39,577 bases of DNA from Nemertoderma westbladi (lineage: Eukaryota > Xenacoelomorpha > Nemertodermatida > Nemertodermatidae). A program made the translations under genes and the position numbers. How positions within the stretch are numbered: position 1 is the first letter of the stretch; each line of letters opens with the position of its first letter. The notes under the pieces were generated by a model. It saw nothing but the letters and a program-made list of their open reading frames with translations. It did not search any database and was not told the origin of the DNA. Location: assembly GCA_032718475.1 (NCBI GenBank), contig JAUCBJ010005793.1, forward strand, positions 1-39,577. Reading direction: 5' to 3'. This document shows, piece after piece, positions 30,154-39,577 of this stretch.

Positions 30154-31903
30154 GCTACAACCAGAATTTATGGGATAAATAAAAATATCTAAATCTATAT
30201 TAAAATCTATCAACTATATTATGGTTGTCTGGCTGTATAGTGCTCAATGTTGTACAACATTAATTAAGTAATTAAGATAGGGTAACTCTTATCTTACTAC
30301 AGTATATAATTTGAAAAAATTGCGTAAATATACTGTAGGATAATTTACTATATATATAATATACTTCCTATATACTTTGCATAGCATATATACTGTACTA
30401 TATTCAAACACCCCCAGCCCAGGTAATAATTAGTAGGCCTAAGTCTAAGCCCACATTTTGCAGAAAATTTTATATTTATGATAAACATTAGGACTAAATG
30501 CTGAAATGGCAGAATGACTGTATTTACCAAAGCATTGAAATTGTGGAACAAAATAATGTAGGCCAACTCCAAGTCATACTGTAATTAGGAGCCCGCGGGA
30601 TACTTACTGTAAGAATCTCAGGGATACTTTCTGTAAAAATCTCAGGATACATTACACTGACTGACATACTGACTGATAATTATCTAGGTTAAGGCACTTC
30701 CTGCCTGGCGATTTTGATGAAATTTTGCAAGTACATTGCTTTGGTGGTTCATAATCGTGTTACAAAATTTCAGATCGATTCTATGTGTGGTATTCGATAT
30801 ATTTAGTTTTTTGACATTGTTTTGTCGCGAAATTAAAAGCAAAGGTAAAATAACAGCTGGTGTTCATGATGAAATATGGCTTAATATGTTAAACACAGTC
30901 ATAGAAAAACGTGTTGGTTGCCAAGTTTTACTAGTAGGCTATAAGGAAAGGCAATGTTTACTCACACATAAGCTGTTGGTTTCTAATGTATTACCCCATA
31001 AGCTGATTGCTCTCCCAGTGCTTCCTAAGGGTATATCTACAATAAGGTTACTCACTCTGCTATGTTAGGGGGTGGATCAGGAGAATTAATTTTAGTTACA
31101 CAAAGCAGTGTGTTGTGTCCTATTGCAGTCGATACTCACTGTGGATTGCAAAATGTTTTATAGTTGACCTACACTATAATACAGTAGTTGCATGTATTTA
31201 AGGAGCCCGCTCTGGCCTACCGCCTAAGGAGTACCTATATTACATATTCACATAGAATTCACTGGGAAGAGATATTCCGCTTGACGACGGGGTAATACCT
31301 ATAGAAGGAAACTAAATTTATTATTTGGCTCTATTCGTTGTTATTTATCTGGTTGTGCATCATGGGCATTTTTTATAAATATTCGGTAATCGCATCTTAT
31401 ATCTTGTAAACGTTCTTGATAATGAAATTATTTGCTTCATATTATATTTTTGTTAGTGGTAGCTAAGTTGCATTTTTTATTATGTGGGGCGAGCCACAAA
31501 GTCAGCTAGCCTCACGCCTTGCAGTTTAGACAATTTTAGTTTACTTACTGCTGACTGACATAGTTCTTTGTAATAGTCTTGGCTAGGATTTTTCCCCCGG
31601 GCTCCTTCCAGCCAGCTTGCTGGCTTTCTAGTATGATTGATTTTAGGTTACTGAAGCAAGCGTACATTTCCATTCGTTCATATTGGTTTTAAACCGGGTA
31701 CCTAGCACAAAGTTTTTTAAGGGCCCCTGCTAATTAATTACTGCACATGCAATATGCTAAATTACATGCATAGTACACTGATATGGCGGCATCGCCCAGC
31801 TACCCAAGGGCTTTGTTTATTTTAAGGGTCAGCTGGTTTGTGTCTGAATCATACCTATGTAGCTTGGGTGACCATCCTAATCTACGTAGTGCCATCTCGC
31901 GCT
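30154..31903. other. Intergenic DNA; one unassigned 110-codon frame
   Basis: A plus-strand frame at 30736-31068 (first ATG later than its open start) has KSKGKITAGVHDEIWLNML but matches nothing I know and has no flanking exon signals. The segment starting near 30700 (CCTGCCTGGCGATTTTGATG) has the look of transposon non-coding DNA. The rest is AT-rich with CTGTA repeats. Confidence 0.35.
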
Positions 31904-32104
31904 TCAGATGTTATTCACATAACCTCCATATTGAAACAGGGAGATGATTGCCAGGGAAAACAGGTTGTGTACCCGCAATGCAACGGTTCTCAAATTGAGG
32001 ACGAAATGATGCATTTTGTTCTGGAATGCAGTCTCTACAAAATATTAGGGATGAATTTATCCCACACAACTAATACCGCCATCCTTCACTCCTTCAGTAT
32101 ATAA
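31904..32104 (+). mobile_element. LINE RT C-terminal zinc-knuckle fragment (tentative)
   Basis: The frame contains YPQCNGSQIEDEMMHFVLEC followed by SLYKILGM. The pattern C-x(n)-E-D-E-x-H-F-x-x-x-C-x-x-Y is the terminal motif of many LINE reverse-transcriptase proteins. The first Cys of the usual pair is lost (YPQC) and one residue is inserted in the E-D-E-x-H-F block. Only this short end remains before the stop at 32102-32104; the TIR element at 32116 follows at once. Confidence 0.5.
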
Positions 32105-32115
32105 ATATTATAATA

Positions 32116-32478
32116 TTACACGTGGCAACTTTTAGAGCAACTTTCACGGCAACTTGTAGAGCAACCCAGGTTGCCGATCAAGTTGCTCCGTGTAAACACG
32201 TAAAAAAGTTGCCGTAAAAGTTGCTCAACTTTTGCGGCAACTTGAAGGAATTTGCGTTGGCGAATTAAAGCGGGATAATCAAATCAAAAACTAGCTATAG
32301 TAGATAAAATCACCCGCTATTTTACAGTCAAACTAGCCAAGTTGCTCTAAAAGTTGCCGGCCAAGTTGCTAGTAAAGTTGCTGGTAAAGTTGCCACGTGT
32401 AAACAGCGATTAAATTAAGTTGCTCCAAAAAAAGTTGCTAGTTGCCGCGAAAGTTGCTCTAAAAGTTACCACGTGTAA
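32116..32478. mobile_element. Palindromic non-autonomous TIR element built of GTTGC/GCAAC motifs
   Basis: The ends are inverted repeats: TTACACGTGGCAACTTTT with AGAGCAACTTTC on the left, and its counterpart AAAGTTGCTCTAAAAGTTAC then CACGTGTAA on the right. About 20 GTTGC or GCAAC motifs fill both arms. The centre (32268-32330) is itself an imperfect palindrome between AGCGGGAT and its complement near CCCGCT. A second internal copy of the right terminus (TTGCCACGTGTAAA) lies at 32391-32404, so the last ~75 bp are duplicated. No clear target duplication is seen. It is non-coding. Confidence 0.75.
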
Positions 32479-33612
32479 ATTGTAGCTGGGACCTGCCAGT
32501 GTCAAGGGTCAAAACAGTAGATACAGTACATCATCACACCATTGTGAAATTTTATTGTATTAGTGCGGTGCTTCAAAAGTAATCCTACACCTATTTCATA
32601 GGATTTAATAATAATTTATTATTATAGTTTAATATTATACTATTACTGTATAATATTTTATTATTACTATTGTACAGTAACTCTCTTGCTGGTTTTCTAA
32701 ATTATCTAATTTTCTGTCATGATTAGGTTGTCACAATTTTTCGTAGAATATCTCACCATGGTTTTTTATATAAGATAGGTTATTGTTATACCAATGCAGA
32801 GATTCAGTAGTTTCAGTGTAATTTAACAATAGCTTTAATTTGAGGGTTTGCTACTATACTGTTATATAGGGTAATTATAACCCCAATATGGTACTTCATA
32901 AGATTTCAGTTCTCTCTCATCTCTATATACACTATTATTAATGGGTGTGTGGGGCTAGAATATTAGTTTTAACATGAAAATGAAATACAGTAAAGTATTC
33001 CCTATATACACATACAGTAGGGGCCTATATTTGATGCAATTGCTTCCAAATATGCGAAGCCCAATGCCCATGGACAGACCATTCATTAATGATTTCCTTT
33101 ATTATTTTGTCATCAATCTATGAATAATTATTCTGCTGCTACGGGTTGTTGTTGCAGAAATAAGCAGTAGGCCGCTGCCCTACTGTACAGTAGGTTAACA
33201 TTAAAAACTGTATGTATAGGTGGCCAGAATTCCAGGCATTCATTGCTAAGATGCATCAACACACACATATCAAACGTTTCTGATTGGTTCATGGAAATAC
33301 AAACGGCCGGGAGGGGGATGGACCTGCCAAGTAACCGATCAAAATTACATACTATCTACTCTAGGAATATAAATCACCGTTATAAATCGAACAATATTAA
33401 ATTAAATATATAATAATCAGTTACTTTAATAATTTTTGTTGTTATTTCTCAAACATTGAACGTTTTAGCCATATGCAGTAATGATATGTCCGATATACAT
33501 TACATATAAAGAGGCCTAGTTTCTGTCAAAAGAACATACATTTACTACTGTAATATATGTCAACTACTACAATATATTATGCACATTGTTATTTAATAAA
33601 CAGTATACAACT
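32479..33612. other. Intergenic DNA upstream of the EF-hand gene
   Basis: AT-rich. No gene seen. An inverted CCAAT box (TGATTGG) lies at 33281-33287 in a slightly GC-richer patch, about 330 bp before the EF-hand ATG. It could belong to the promoter but is not diagnostic. Confidence 0.35.
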
Positions 33613-33746
33613 ATGTTGAGACACCGGCATTCCACAGGTGTCGGCTTTGGAGGAGGTATTAACAATCTCATGGGCTCATTACAACCTCCAGAAATAAAGA
33701 GATTGAAAAAATGTTTCGACACATTTGATAAAGACAGAAATAAAAG
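33613..33746 (+). CDS. EF-hand gene, exon 1
   Basis: Encodes the basic, Gly-rich N-terminal extension (STGVGFGGGINNLMGSL), the E-helix IKRLKKCFDTF and the first half of calcium loop 1. The splice donor splits the Arg codon at loop position 7. I chose ATG 33613; the frame is open for nine more codons upstream but without an ATG. Loop position 6 is Lys instead of the usual Gly. Confidence 0.85.
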
Positions 33747-36700
33747 GTTAGTTGAGGTGATCATACCATTATGCTATTTTATAGTGGGGTGGGGGGATGT
33801 TAGGTTAGGATGTAGCTATATGTTACAGTATCTAATAAATGTAGGCTACTGTATACTTACAGTCAAACAGTATTACATTAAACACAGTGCCGCATTCCGT
33901 ATTACCCAATTTGCTTACGAGGCTTGAGCCTAGGGCCCGGCGAAAATTGGGGGCCCGGCGAAATTTTCTAATAGGATTTGTGAAATAATTTTAATGCAAA
34001 TTCCGAAAGATAAAAACAGTAAACAAATTCACAGACCATACTCATCCATATTCCTCTAACCTAGACCCCCTATGTGAAAATGTACACTGTCTAAGTATAT
34101 TTGCTGGCTTGTCTGAGTGTGTTGGTTGATATAAGTAGATTTCCTCTTTTTGTTACACTACCTAAAGAGTTTGTCTCCTATCTCAGTGGGGCATCTGATA
34201 TTGATGCCACAAGGCATCTGCTATAACCTCGATTTTTGATTTTGTCCAGAACATCTGTTCTTCAGCGCCTCAACTCATCATTATAGGGCGGTGGGCCATA
34301 CTGTTGTCCCAATTGGGAACTAAGCATTTAATCCTATTAAACCCGGGGGGGGGGGTCAATATGACCCCCCCCCACCGTGGTTTTTTTTATTATAATTATG
34401 AAACAAACGCAGTTGGGAATCTGAAATTTTATGACTTCTCCTAAAAATCTATTGTCTTCATGGTAGTGAAAACCGTTTTCAAAAATATTGGGTACTTTTC
34501 GAGTTATAGCACCATTTTTTAACCCTACTTTTGGCACTTTTTTTGAGACGTTTTTTGAAAATTACATTTCATTAAATATGAATTGTAACATCTCTATTTT
34601 TGATTTACACCGGTTTTTTGGTGTTAGAAATTGGATGGAATTCATATAAATTGATTTAGAAATTCCAAACTTGTTTTTTTCGATGGGTGCCAAATTTTGG
34701 TGCCAGCACCAAATTTTGAAATAAGTCAATTTTGTAAATTGATTGTTTGAAACTTGTTTTTTACGCAATTGGGTTTTTTTGGGGTTCTGGATTCGATGAA
34801 ATATATACGAGTTGCACCAAGCGTATCAAACTTGTATTTTTCGGTGCTGTGTGCAAATTTTGGTGCTAGCACGAAATTTTGAAAATCCATTCAATAGATA
34901 AAATTGCTTATGACAATTTATTTCTTGCGTTTTAGAGGTTTATGGCTGTTCTGAATTCAATGGAAAATATAATTATCGAACTAGACATCTCAAACTTGTA
35001 TTTTTGGGATGTGGGTGCAAAATGTGGTGCTAGCGCCAAATTTTGAAAACCATCAAATATATCAATTGATTGTGTCACCTTGTTTCTTGCGTTATACGGG
35101 TTTGTGATGGTTCTGAATTCAATGGAATCAGTAAAAATTTCATAAGAGTTCTCAAACTTGTATATTTCGCCGGTGGGTGAAAATTGTTGTGCCAGCACCA
35201 AATTTTGGAAAATATGAAAATTGATAAGTAGATAGTATCACCATGTTTCTTGCGTTATACGGGTTTATGAGGGTTCTGAATCCGATGGAATCAATAAAAA
35301 CAGCACTGGACATCGCAAACTTGTACTTTTTGGTAATGGGTACGAAATTTGGTGCTAGCACCAAAATTTGCCAAATTACGCCGAAAAATACAAGTAGCAA
35401 TGATCAGGCATATTAGAAATGTATTCCATTAGAATCAGCGCCCTCGAAAACCTGAAAATGTGAATTTATAGCGTCGTATAAGTGAATTAAAAATTTGTGT
35501 TCTAACTGAAAAGTGCTGGTTACTTGTTTTTTTCATTTTTTTCCTACGCAGAGAGGACTAAACAGCCATTTATAGTAATCATATCATTTTTAAATATTTT
35601 CCAATGTATTTTGCACCCCAGAAAACCTGTATTGAAAAATAATTAGCCGAAAATGTAACTTTCAAATTTTGTGAAAATTGTGCACTACTTGTAATTTTGG
35701 TGCTGCAATATAACCACCCCAGTACATTTTTTCGAAATTTTTTTTTTTCGTTCGGATCCATTCAAGTGATACCTACGTACAAACAAAAAATTAGACGTTT
35801 TCGTAAATATTTGTAGATTTTAGAGGGGGGGGTCAATATGACCCCCCCCCCCCCCCCCCCCGGTATTTGTACAACATTCTATAGCCCGGTACTAATAGGG
35901 TTAAAGGTTAAATGTCTGAGTGAAATCTTTTGGTCACATACACGCGGATGCAATGGTCACCCTAGGTGATGGGTATGACAGTAATAGAGCATCCCTTAAG
36001 CTGATTATTGGTGATTCAGAAGAGAGGTTTCTCACCATTGCATTGAAGAGCCATCTGGTCTTCTCCGCAAGATGGATATGCTGGAAGTGGAATTGTCAAC
36101 TGGCTCTTTGGCCAGCCAACGATGTAACAAATGTAGTATGCTACTGTGATGAGATGGGGCTGAATCGGACAGTGAAAATCACTCTCTTAACCCCTGTTCG
36201 AAGTATCAAAGTTCACCGCAGTGATGATCCTGCCGAAAAGTCTAGACTTTCTGACAGACATTTTTTTATTCATCATAGAACACTTTAGTGTGTAGAATAT
36301 TAATTCCTTTTTTATTGTATTTATGAATACATTAATACCTTAATTGGTTATATTTAATAAAGCCTTTTTTTATAAAGGGAATCAATCATTTAGTAATTGC
36401 CAAATTAATTAATTTTGAATGGGTTACGGGGAGAGCGTGTTGGTGGAGTGGATGGGCCCCCAATTTATTTAAGCCTAGGGGCCCGCAAAAGCTTAATCCG
36501 ACCTTGATTAAACTATTTATTTTGCAGGATTGATTCCAAGGAACTCACTATAGTCTTTAGCGCCTTCGGAATAAAAACAACAGTTAGTGAATCTCAACAA
36601 TTTATTGCCCTATATGATATCAACAACGACAGATCATTGAGTTTTGAGGAATTTTTAACGGCAATGGCGCCGAAGGTTGGCTATAATTAATACTGTACTT

Positions 36701-37306
36701 GATACTTTTTTTTTGGGGGGAATTCAGGGATAATTTTGTATTTTATTAGGTCAGTAGGTACTGCTAAAAAGTAGAGTAGACCTTGGAGGCTACGCGACCG
36801 TGACATACAAGCCCCTACATGTAAGTCCTACCAGTGGACCATTACAGTGTAAGACTCAGTGAGATGAAAGTAATTTGTGGTCTCCCTGTACCTATTGTGC
36901 TACTGTATGGTCGTTTGTGCGATCTCACCTGCCATTACTCATCTACATTATGTACATCCTGTTCTACCTACAGTATAAGGTTACATAATATTTCCATTGT
37001 CGTTTAAAAGCCTTTACGGAATTATGCACGGCCGGTATACAGTAGTAGGCATTCCCGATTGTATTCTTTCAGGTTATCTCAAGCCGTTTCACCGAATCGA
37101 ATCTCCAACAAGCCTTCGATTATTTCGACAAAGATAAAGACTCCTTGATTAGCTTCCAAGAATTCCAATCGTGTATGAATAGTTTAGGTATGGATTATAG
37201 CGAAAGGGAAGCCAGAGACGCCTATATTCGTGCTGATAAGGACTCCAGCGGAATGATTAACTTCTCGGAGTTCTACAGAATGATGAAATCCAGCATTCCG
37301 TTATGA
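33613..37306 (+). CDS. Calmodulin-like protein with four EF-hands, three coding exons, 171 aa
   Basis: Exons are 33613-33746, 36528-36675 and 37073-37306. Donors are AAAAG|GTTAGT and CCGAAG|GTTGGC; acceptors are TTTTGCAG and CTTTCAG. Phases (2, then 0) join cleanly to a TGA at 37304-37306. Four canonical 12-residue calcium loops end in Glu: DKDRNKRIDSKE (39-50), DINNDRSLSFEE (75-86), DKDKDSLISFQE (113-124) and DKDSSGMINFSE (149-160). Two EF pairs with a linker, as in calmodulin, troponin C and centrin. A ~25-residue Gly/His/Arg-rich N-terminal extension makes it longer than calmodulin (149). The likely role is a calcium sensor; a specific partner cannot be inferred. Upstream coding exons are not excluded. 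Confidence 0.88.
34332..35900. mobile_element. piggyBac-like non-autonomous element with TTAA target duplication
   Basis: Flanked by TTAA at 34328-34331 and 35901-35904. The ends are TCCTATTAAACCCGGG on the left and, reverse-complemented, CCCTATTAGTACCGGG on the right. CCC-starting termini next to TTAA are characteristic of piggyBac. Removing the element at TTAA rejoins the surrounding hAT transposase frame (TKHL|KVKCLS), which independently shows the insertion point. Next to each end lies a G-run/TCAATATGA/C-run palindrome (34345-34375, 35825-35861). The interior is a 163-bp tandem array; no transposase. Confidence 0.82.
34535..35400. repeat. 163-bp degenerate tandem array with GGTGCTAGCACC palindromes
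   Basis: The core GGTGC(T/C)AGC(A/G)CC starts near 34699, 34862, 35026, 35188 and 35351, spacing 162-164 bp. Each unit also has AAACTTGT(A)TTTTTCGG, CAAATTTTG(A/G)AAA and a TTCTGAATTC(A/G)ATGGAAT segment. Units are diverged (roughly 75-80% by eye). The array forms most of the piggyBac-like element. Confidence 0.85.
36528..36675 (+). CDS. EF-hand gene, exon 2
   Basis: Completes loop 1 (IDSKEL) and carries all of EF-hand 2, ending MAPK just before a phase-0 donor GTTGGC. The acceptor lies 21 bases after the right end of the hAT element occupying intron 1, so the transposon sits almost against the splice site. Confidence 0.88.
37073..37306 (+). CDS. EF-hand gene, exon 3
   Basis: Encodes the linker (VISSRFTESNLQQAF) and EF-hands 3 and 4, ending FSEFYRMMKSSIPL. 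Loop 4 is the most canonical, with Gly at position 6 and Ile at 8. The preceding acceptor has a short pyrimidine tract (GTATTCTTTCAG). Confidence 0.9.
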   Translation, partial: VISSRFTESNLQQAFDYFDKDKDSLISFQEFQSCMNSLGMDYSEREARDAYIRADKDSSGMINFSEFYRMMKSSIPL

Positions 37307-37644
37307 ACTATCTTCTCCATTTTTATTAAGTTTTTATATCAATATCATTAACATAAATTTATTATATTTTTCTGTTAAACCCTATATTATATTTATATAC
37401 AACAGAATAACATATCAGGTAAATAATAATGGCAATACTAAAGACGATACTTAATTAATTATCACCCCGTAATAATATCACACATCTCGAAGTCGGGGAG
37501 TGTTTTGTTCAGGTGGAGGTGAGACTTGCATGTTTGTTACAACGTTACAGTCCATCAATGTTACCATTAAATACCCTCGACGAGCTCACAACAATATCGA
37601 CAGGAAAACTTAAATAACTACAACATCATGCACTACATTATTTC
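37307..37644. other. 3' flank of the EF-hand gene
   Basis: AT-rich, presumably including the 3' UTR. No canonical AATAAA in the first 100 bases. No further gene is seen before the long-TIR element. Confidence 0.4.
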
Positions 37645-38117
37645 TCACAGATTGGATAGTTCTGAAAGAGGACAATTACCGAAAGCTAACGACAGCTACC
37701 GAAAGTTATGCGAAGGCTGTCGAAAAGTTTAAAGTAGGTGAATAAAGCTAATCCATTTACTGATAGGGGTTCATTTCGCACTTTCAGCGTCCGATATCAT
37801 TCATAAACAAAAAATATATATGGGCTCTAATTCAAATACAGTAATTGCTGTTTTTAATTTCAAATAAACCTTCGCTAAATATACATTCACTGATAATATG
37901 GTACTGTACAACAGTAAGGGTTGTTGTACTACAGTGCTACCACTAGGCTACTGAGTAGCAGTACTCATGTCCACTCTAATCTGCTACCATCAGATTCAGA
38001 CCGGCTACCGTCTGACACCGGGGCGGCGCATTACTGCATTACAGCATTGAGAACTGAAGGATGAAAACCTTACATTACAAACTGAGTGCTGGTAATCAAG
38101 GGATGGTGCAGTGGTGA

Positions 38118-38332
38118 GGGTCAGAGTAAAACGCGGATCCAGATCCGGGTTCTACATTTAACATTGTCCCTACGGAAGTCGATTTTTTTCTACATTTTTA
38201 TAACTCCCAAAAATAAAACTATAACCTGTTCTATTGAGTTTATTGTTTTGGTTAAAATAACGTGCCGCTGTAATCTGCTTCTTTCCCTTAATTGATAATT
38301 TTGGAATCCGGATCCGCGTTTTACACCTACCC
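38118..38332. mobile_element. 215-bp MITE nested in the long-TIR element, perfect 9-bp TSD
   Basis: The ends are GGGTCAGAGTAAAACGCGGA and, reverse-complemented, GGGTAGGTGTAAAACGCGGA; both continue TCC. The flanks are CAGTGGTGA at 38109-38117 and 38333-38341. It contains a copy of the TTTATTGTTTTGGTTA dispersed core at 38232-38300. The 9-bp duplication and GGG ends suggest a Mutator-like relative, but no transposase source is known here. Confidence 0.8.
38232..38300 (+). repeat. Dispersed ~60-bp repeat core, copy 4
   Basis: Reads TTTATTGTTTTGGTTAAAAT, AACGTGCCGCTGTAATCTGC and TTCTTTCCCTTAATTGATAA, inside the 215-bp MITE. Confidence 0.75.
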
Positions 38333-38489
38333 CAGTGGTGAGGCGTACATGTTTTACTATCGCCTTTATCAGTATGGGAAGCATATTACCAATTGGGATG
38401 TCGTTTCAGCCTATTTTAACATATTAACTTAATTTCGCGAATATTTGATTTCGATATTCACCATTTAACGTACCTTTTAAAGGAAAGTA

Positions 38490-38538
38490 GCAGGTTATAA
38501 TGGCATGCATTTCTAACCAAAACAATAAACTAAATTTA
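38490..38538 (-). repeat. Dispersed ~60-bp repeat core, copy 5
   Basis: On the minus strand: TAGTTTATTGTTTTGGTTAG, AAATGCATGCCATTATAACC, TGCTACTTTCC. It lies inside the long-TIR element, opposite in orientation to copy 4 about 200 bp away, so the two could pair as a foldback. Confidence 0.7.
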
Positions 38539-39339
38539 GGAACACAGTTTACAGTAAAACTTGTACTTCTAGGCACTAATTTTTGAATATTAATTTAACA
38601 TTAAACCTATGAGAAGGCTGAAACGACAGCCCAATTGGCAATTTGCATACCGCAAACGAATATCGCTTTAAAAATATTTATAAGAGTTTGTAATGTATAG
38701 GCCATCATTAACGCTGTAATGCACCGCCACCCGGTCAGACGTTAGCGGTTAGCCGGTCTGATGGTAGCAGGGTAGGGTATGGAACCGCAGTAGCCTACTG
38801 TTGTACTAACTAAACTGGTGATCAAGTATTATATTTTTATTTCATTATCCGGACTTTACGCCACCGGCGGCGGCTATATTTAAAATGGTCTGGCGAATCG
38901 AAATCAGGTTTTCAGGTTTACATTATTTGTACCGGTACATTACAAACAGGGTTGATAAAAATCCTGATTACAAATGTTACAGAATGGGCCCATTTGGCAA
39001 AAGTACCGGAATGCAGATGAGGCCTATTGCTGTATTGAAGAAGTCTAGCACTCGAACTGTAGTAGTGTAGTACTGTAGTACTGTAGTAGAGCCCTCTTAC
39101 GGCATACTATGTCAGTCAATTTATATTTCGTGAAGGAATATTTGCAATTAAACGGCAATTATTTGAATTTATACACCCTATCTTTTTTGTTTATAAATGA
39201 TATTGAAAGATGAAAGTGCGAAATGTGCTATCAATGTGAATGGATAGCTTTCACTCCTACTTTAACCTTTTCGATAACTTTCGCGTAGCTTTCGGTAGCT
39301 TTCGGTAATTGTTCTCTTTCAGAACTATCCTCACAGATT

Positions 39340-39577
39340 GAAATATAGTTATGATTTTTCCCCATGACTAAAAATAAATTTTTTTTACTAATTTAATAAA
39401 TCACTATTTTTAAACAATTCCAATAAAAGGATTAACCTTAAAACCTCCCTTTAATAAAATAACAAATTTATTCCAAGATAAGGATTCGTTATCACTAAAA
39501 TTGTACCTACCACTATGTTAATATTTTAAATCATTACTATAAACCGCCATTAAGAATAAATCAAAGAAGAGAGGAAA
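39340..39577. other. Right-edge AT-rich DNA, no gene seen
   Basis: AT-rich tail of the window after the 9-bp duplication. No open frame or repeat is recognised. Confidence 0.4.

Larger units (their letters stand above)
33906..36506 (+). mobile_element. Decayed hAT element inside intron 1 of the EF-hand gene
   Basis: The ends carry inverted GCCTAGGGCCC and AATTGGGGGCCC motifs: left 33917-33955, right (as complement) about 36460-36490, ending CCGACCTTG. Such GGGCCC-rich ends are common in hAT elements with a ZMYM1/ZNF862-type transposase. Transposase remnants on the plus strand flank the inner insertion: RWAILLSQLGTKHL before it and KVKCLSE, DAMVTLGDGYDSNRASLK and LLRKMDMLEVEL after it. Frames shift and stops occur, so it is dead. 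The 8-bp target duplication is no longer recognisable. Confidence 0.65.
37654..39330. mobile_element. Long-TIR (Mutator-like or foldback) element with perfect 9-bp TSD
   Basis: The ends start GGATAGTTCTGAAAGAG and remain inverted-repeat related for at least ~230 bp (37654-37895 against 39330-39115), with shared ACAATTACCGAAAGCTA, CATTTCGCACTTTCA and ATAAACAAAAAA blocks. A second inverted pair lies inside (37990-38050 against 38715-38780: CTGCTACCATCAGA, GACCGGCTA, GCATTAC). The flanks are TCACAGATT at 37645-37653 and 39331-39339, a perfect 9-bp duplication. Long TIRs with 9-bp duplications point to Mutator-like elements; Merlin (8-9 bp) is an alternative. No transposase is encoded. Confidence 0.85.

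Noticed and set aside
30736-31068. 110-codon plus-strand frame as a gene
   Set aside because: No recognisable domain, splice signals or start context; the upstream sequence looks like transposon non-coding DNA.
34932-35400. Minus-strand frames of 82-89 codons with repeated SIEFRT and NPYNAR words
   Set aside because: These are out-of-frame readings of the 163-bp tandem array.

Overview
This looks like an AT-rich nuclear genome segment from an animal, most likely a marine invertebrate. The evidence is spliceosomal introns, animal-type cellular genes (a B3GALNT2-like glycosyltransferase, BUD31/G10, a four-EF-hand protein), Penelope-like retroelements with GIY-YIG endonucleases, LINEs, a Ty3/gypsy fragment and many hAT-type DNA transposons. 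The species cannot be named from the sequence. Palindromic words such as TAGGCCTA, CTGTACAG and ACCGGT recur throughout the non-coding DNA.

Layout. About 0.5-5.2 kb is nested transposon debris: a frameshifted transposon C-terminal fragment (-), a Penelope-like element (-), a 5'-truncated Ty3/gypsy pol with a probable 3' LTR (+), and a second Penelope-like fragment (-). About 5.2-9.7 kb holds a GC-rich, apparently three-exon gene of unknown function (-). It is bracketed by two direct copies of a ~117-bp Penelope-derived segment, and a third, plus-strand Penelope-like element follows, split by an AT-rich tandem array. 10.9-12.4 kb carries a candidate exon and an intact 321-residue coiled-coil/adaptor-like protein (-). 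12.8-15.2 kb is a head-to-tail LINE dimer bracketed by the same 24-bp minisatellite, plus a third LINE copy split by a tRNA-derived SINE. 16.9-18.4 kb is a hAT inside a hAT, both with perfect 8-bp target-site duplications. 21.3-22.6 kb is a LINE. 22.9-23.9, 24.9-26.2 and 32.1-32.5 kb are non-autonomous terminal-inverted-repeat (TIR) elements, and a 23-bp minisatellite lies at 24.2 kb.

The clearest cellular genes are B3GALNT2 (26.8-28.3 kb, -) and BUD31 (29.4-29.8 kb, -), both without introns, and a three-exon EF-hand gene (33.6-37.3 kb, +). The first intron of the EF-hand gene contains a decayed hAT, which itself contains a piggyBac-like element built on a 163-bp tandem repeat. The right end (37.65-39.33 kb) is a 1.68-kb long-TIR element with a perfect 9-bp target duplication and a smaller element nested inside, also with a 9-bp duplication.

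The cellular genes show no common pathway: O-mannosyl glycan synthesis, pre-mRNA splicing, calcium sensing and a probable signalling scaffold. Most of the window records layered transposition. The best candidates for something undescribed are the 6.7-8.0 kb gene with its Penelope-derived start, a ~60-bp dispersed repeat core found in five contexts, the GTTGC-rich palindromic element at 32.1 kb, and a perfect-stem hairpin at 28.8 kb.
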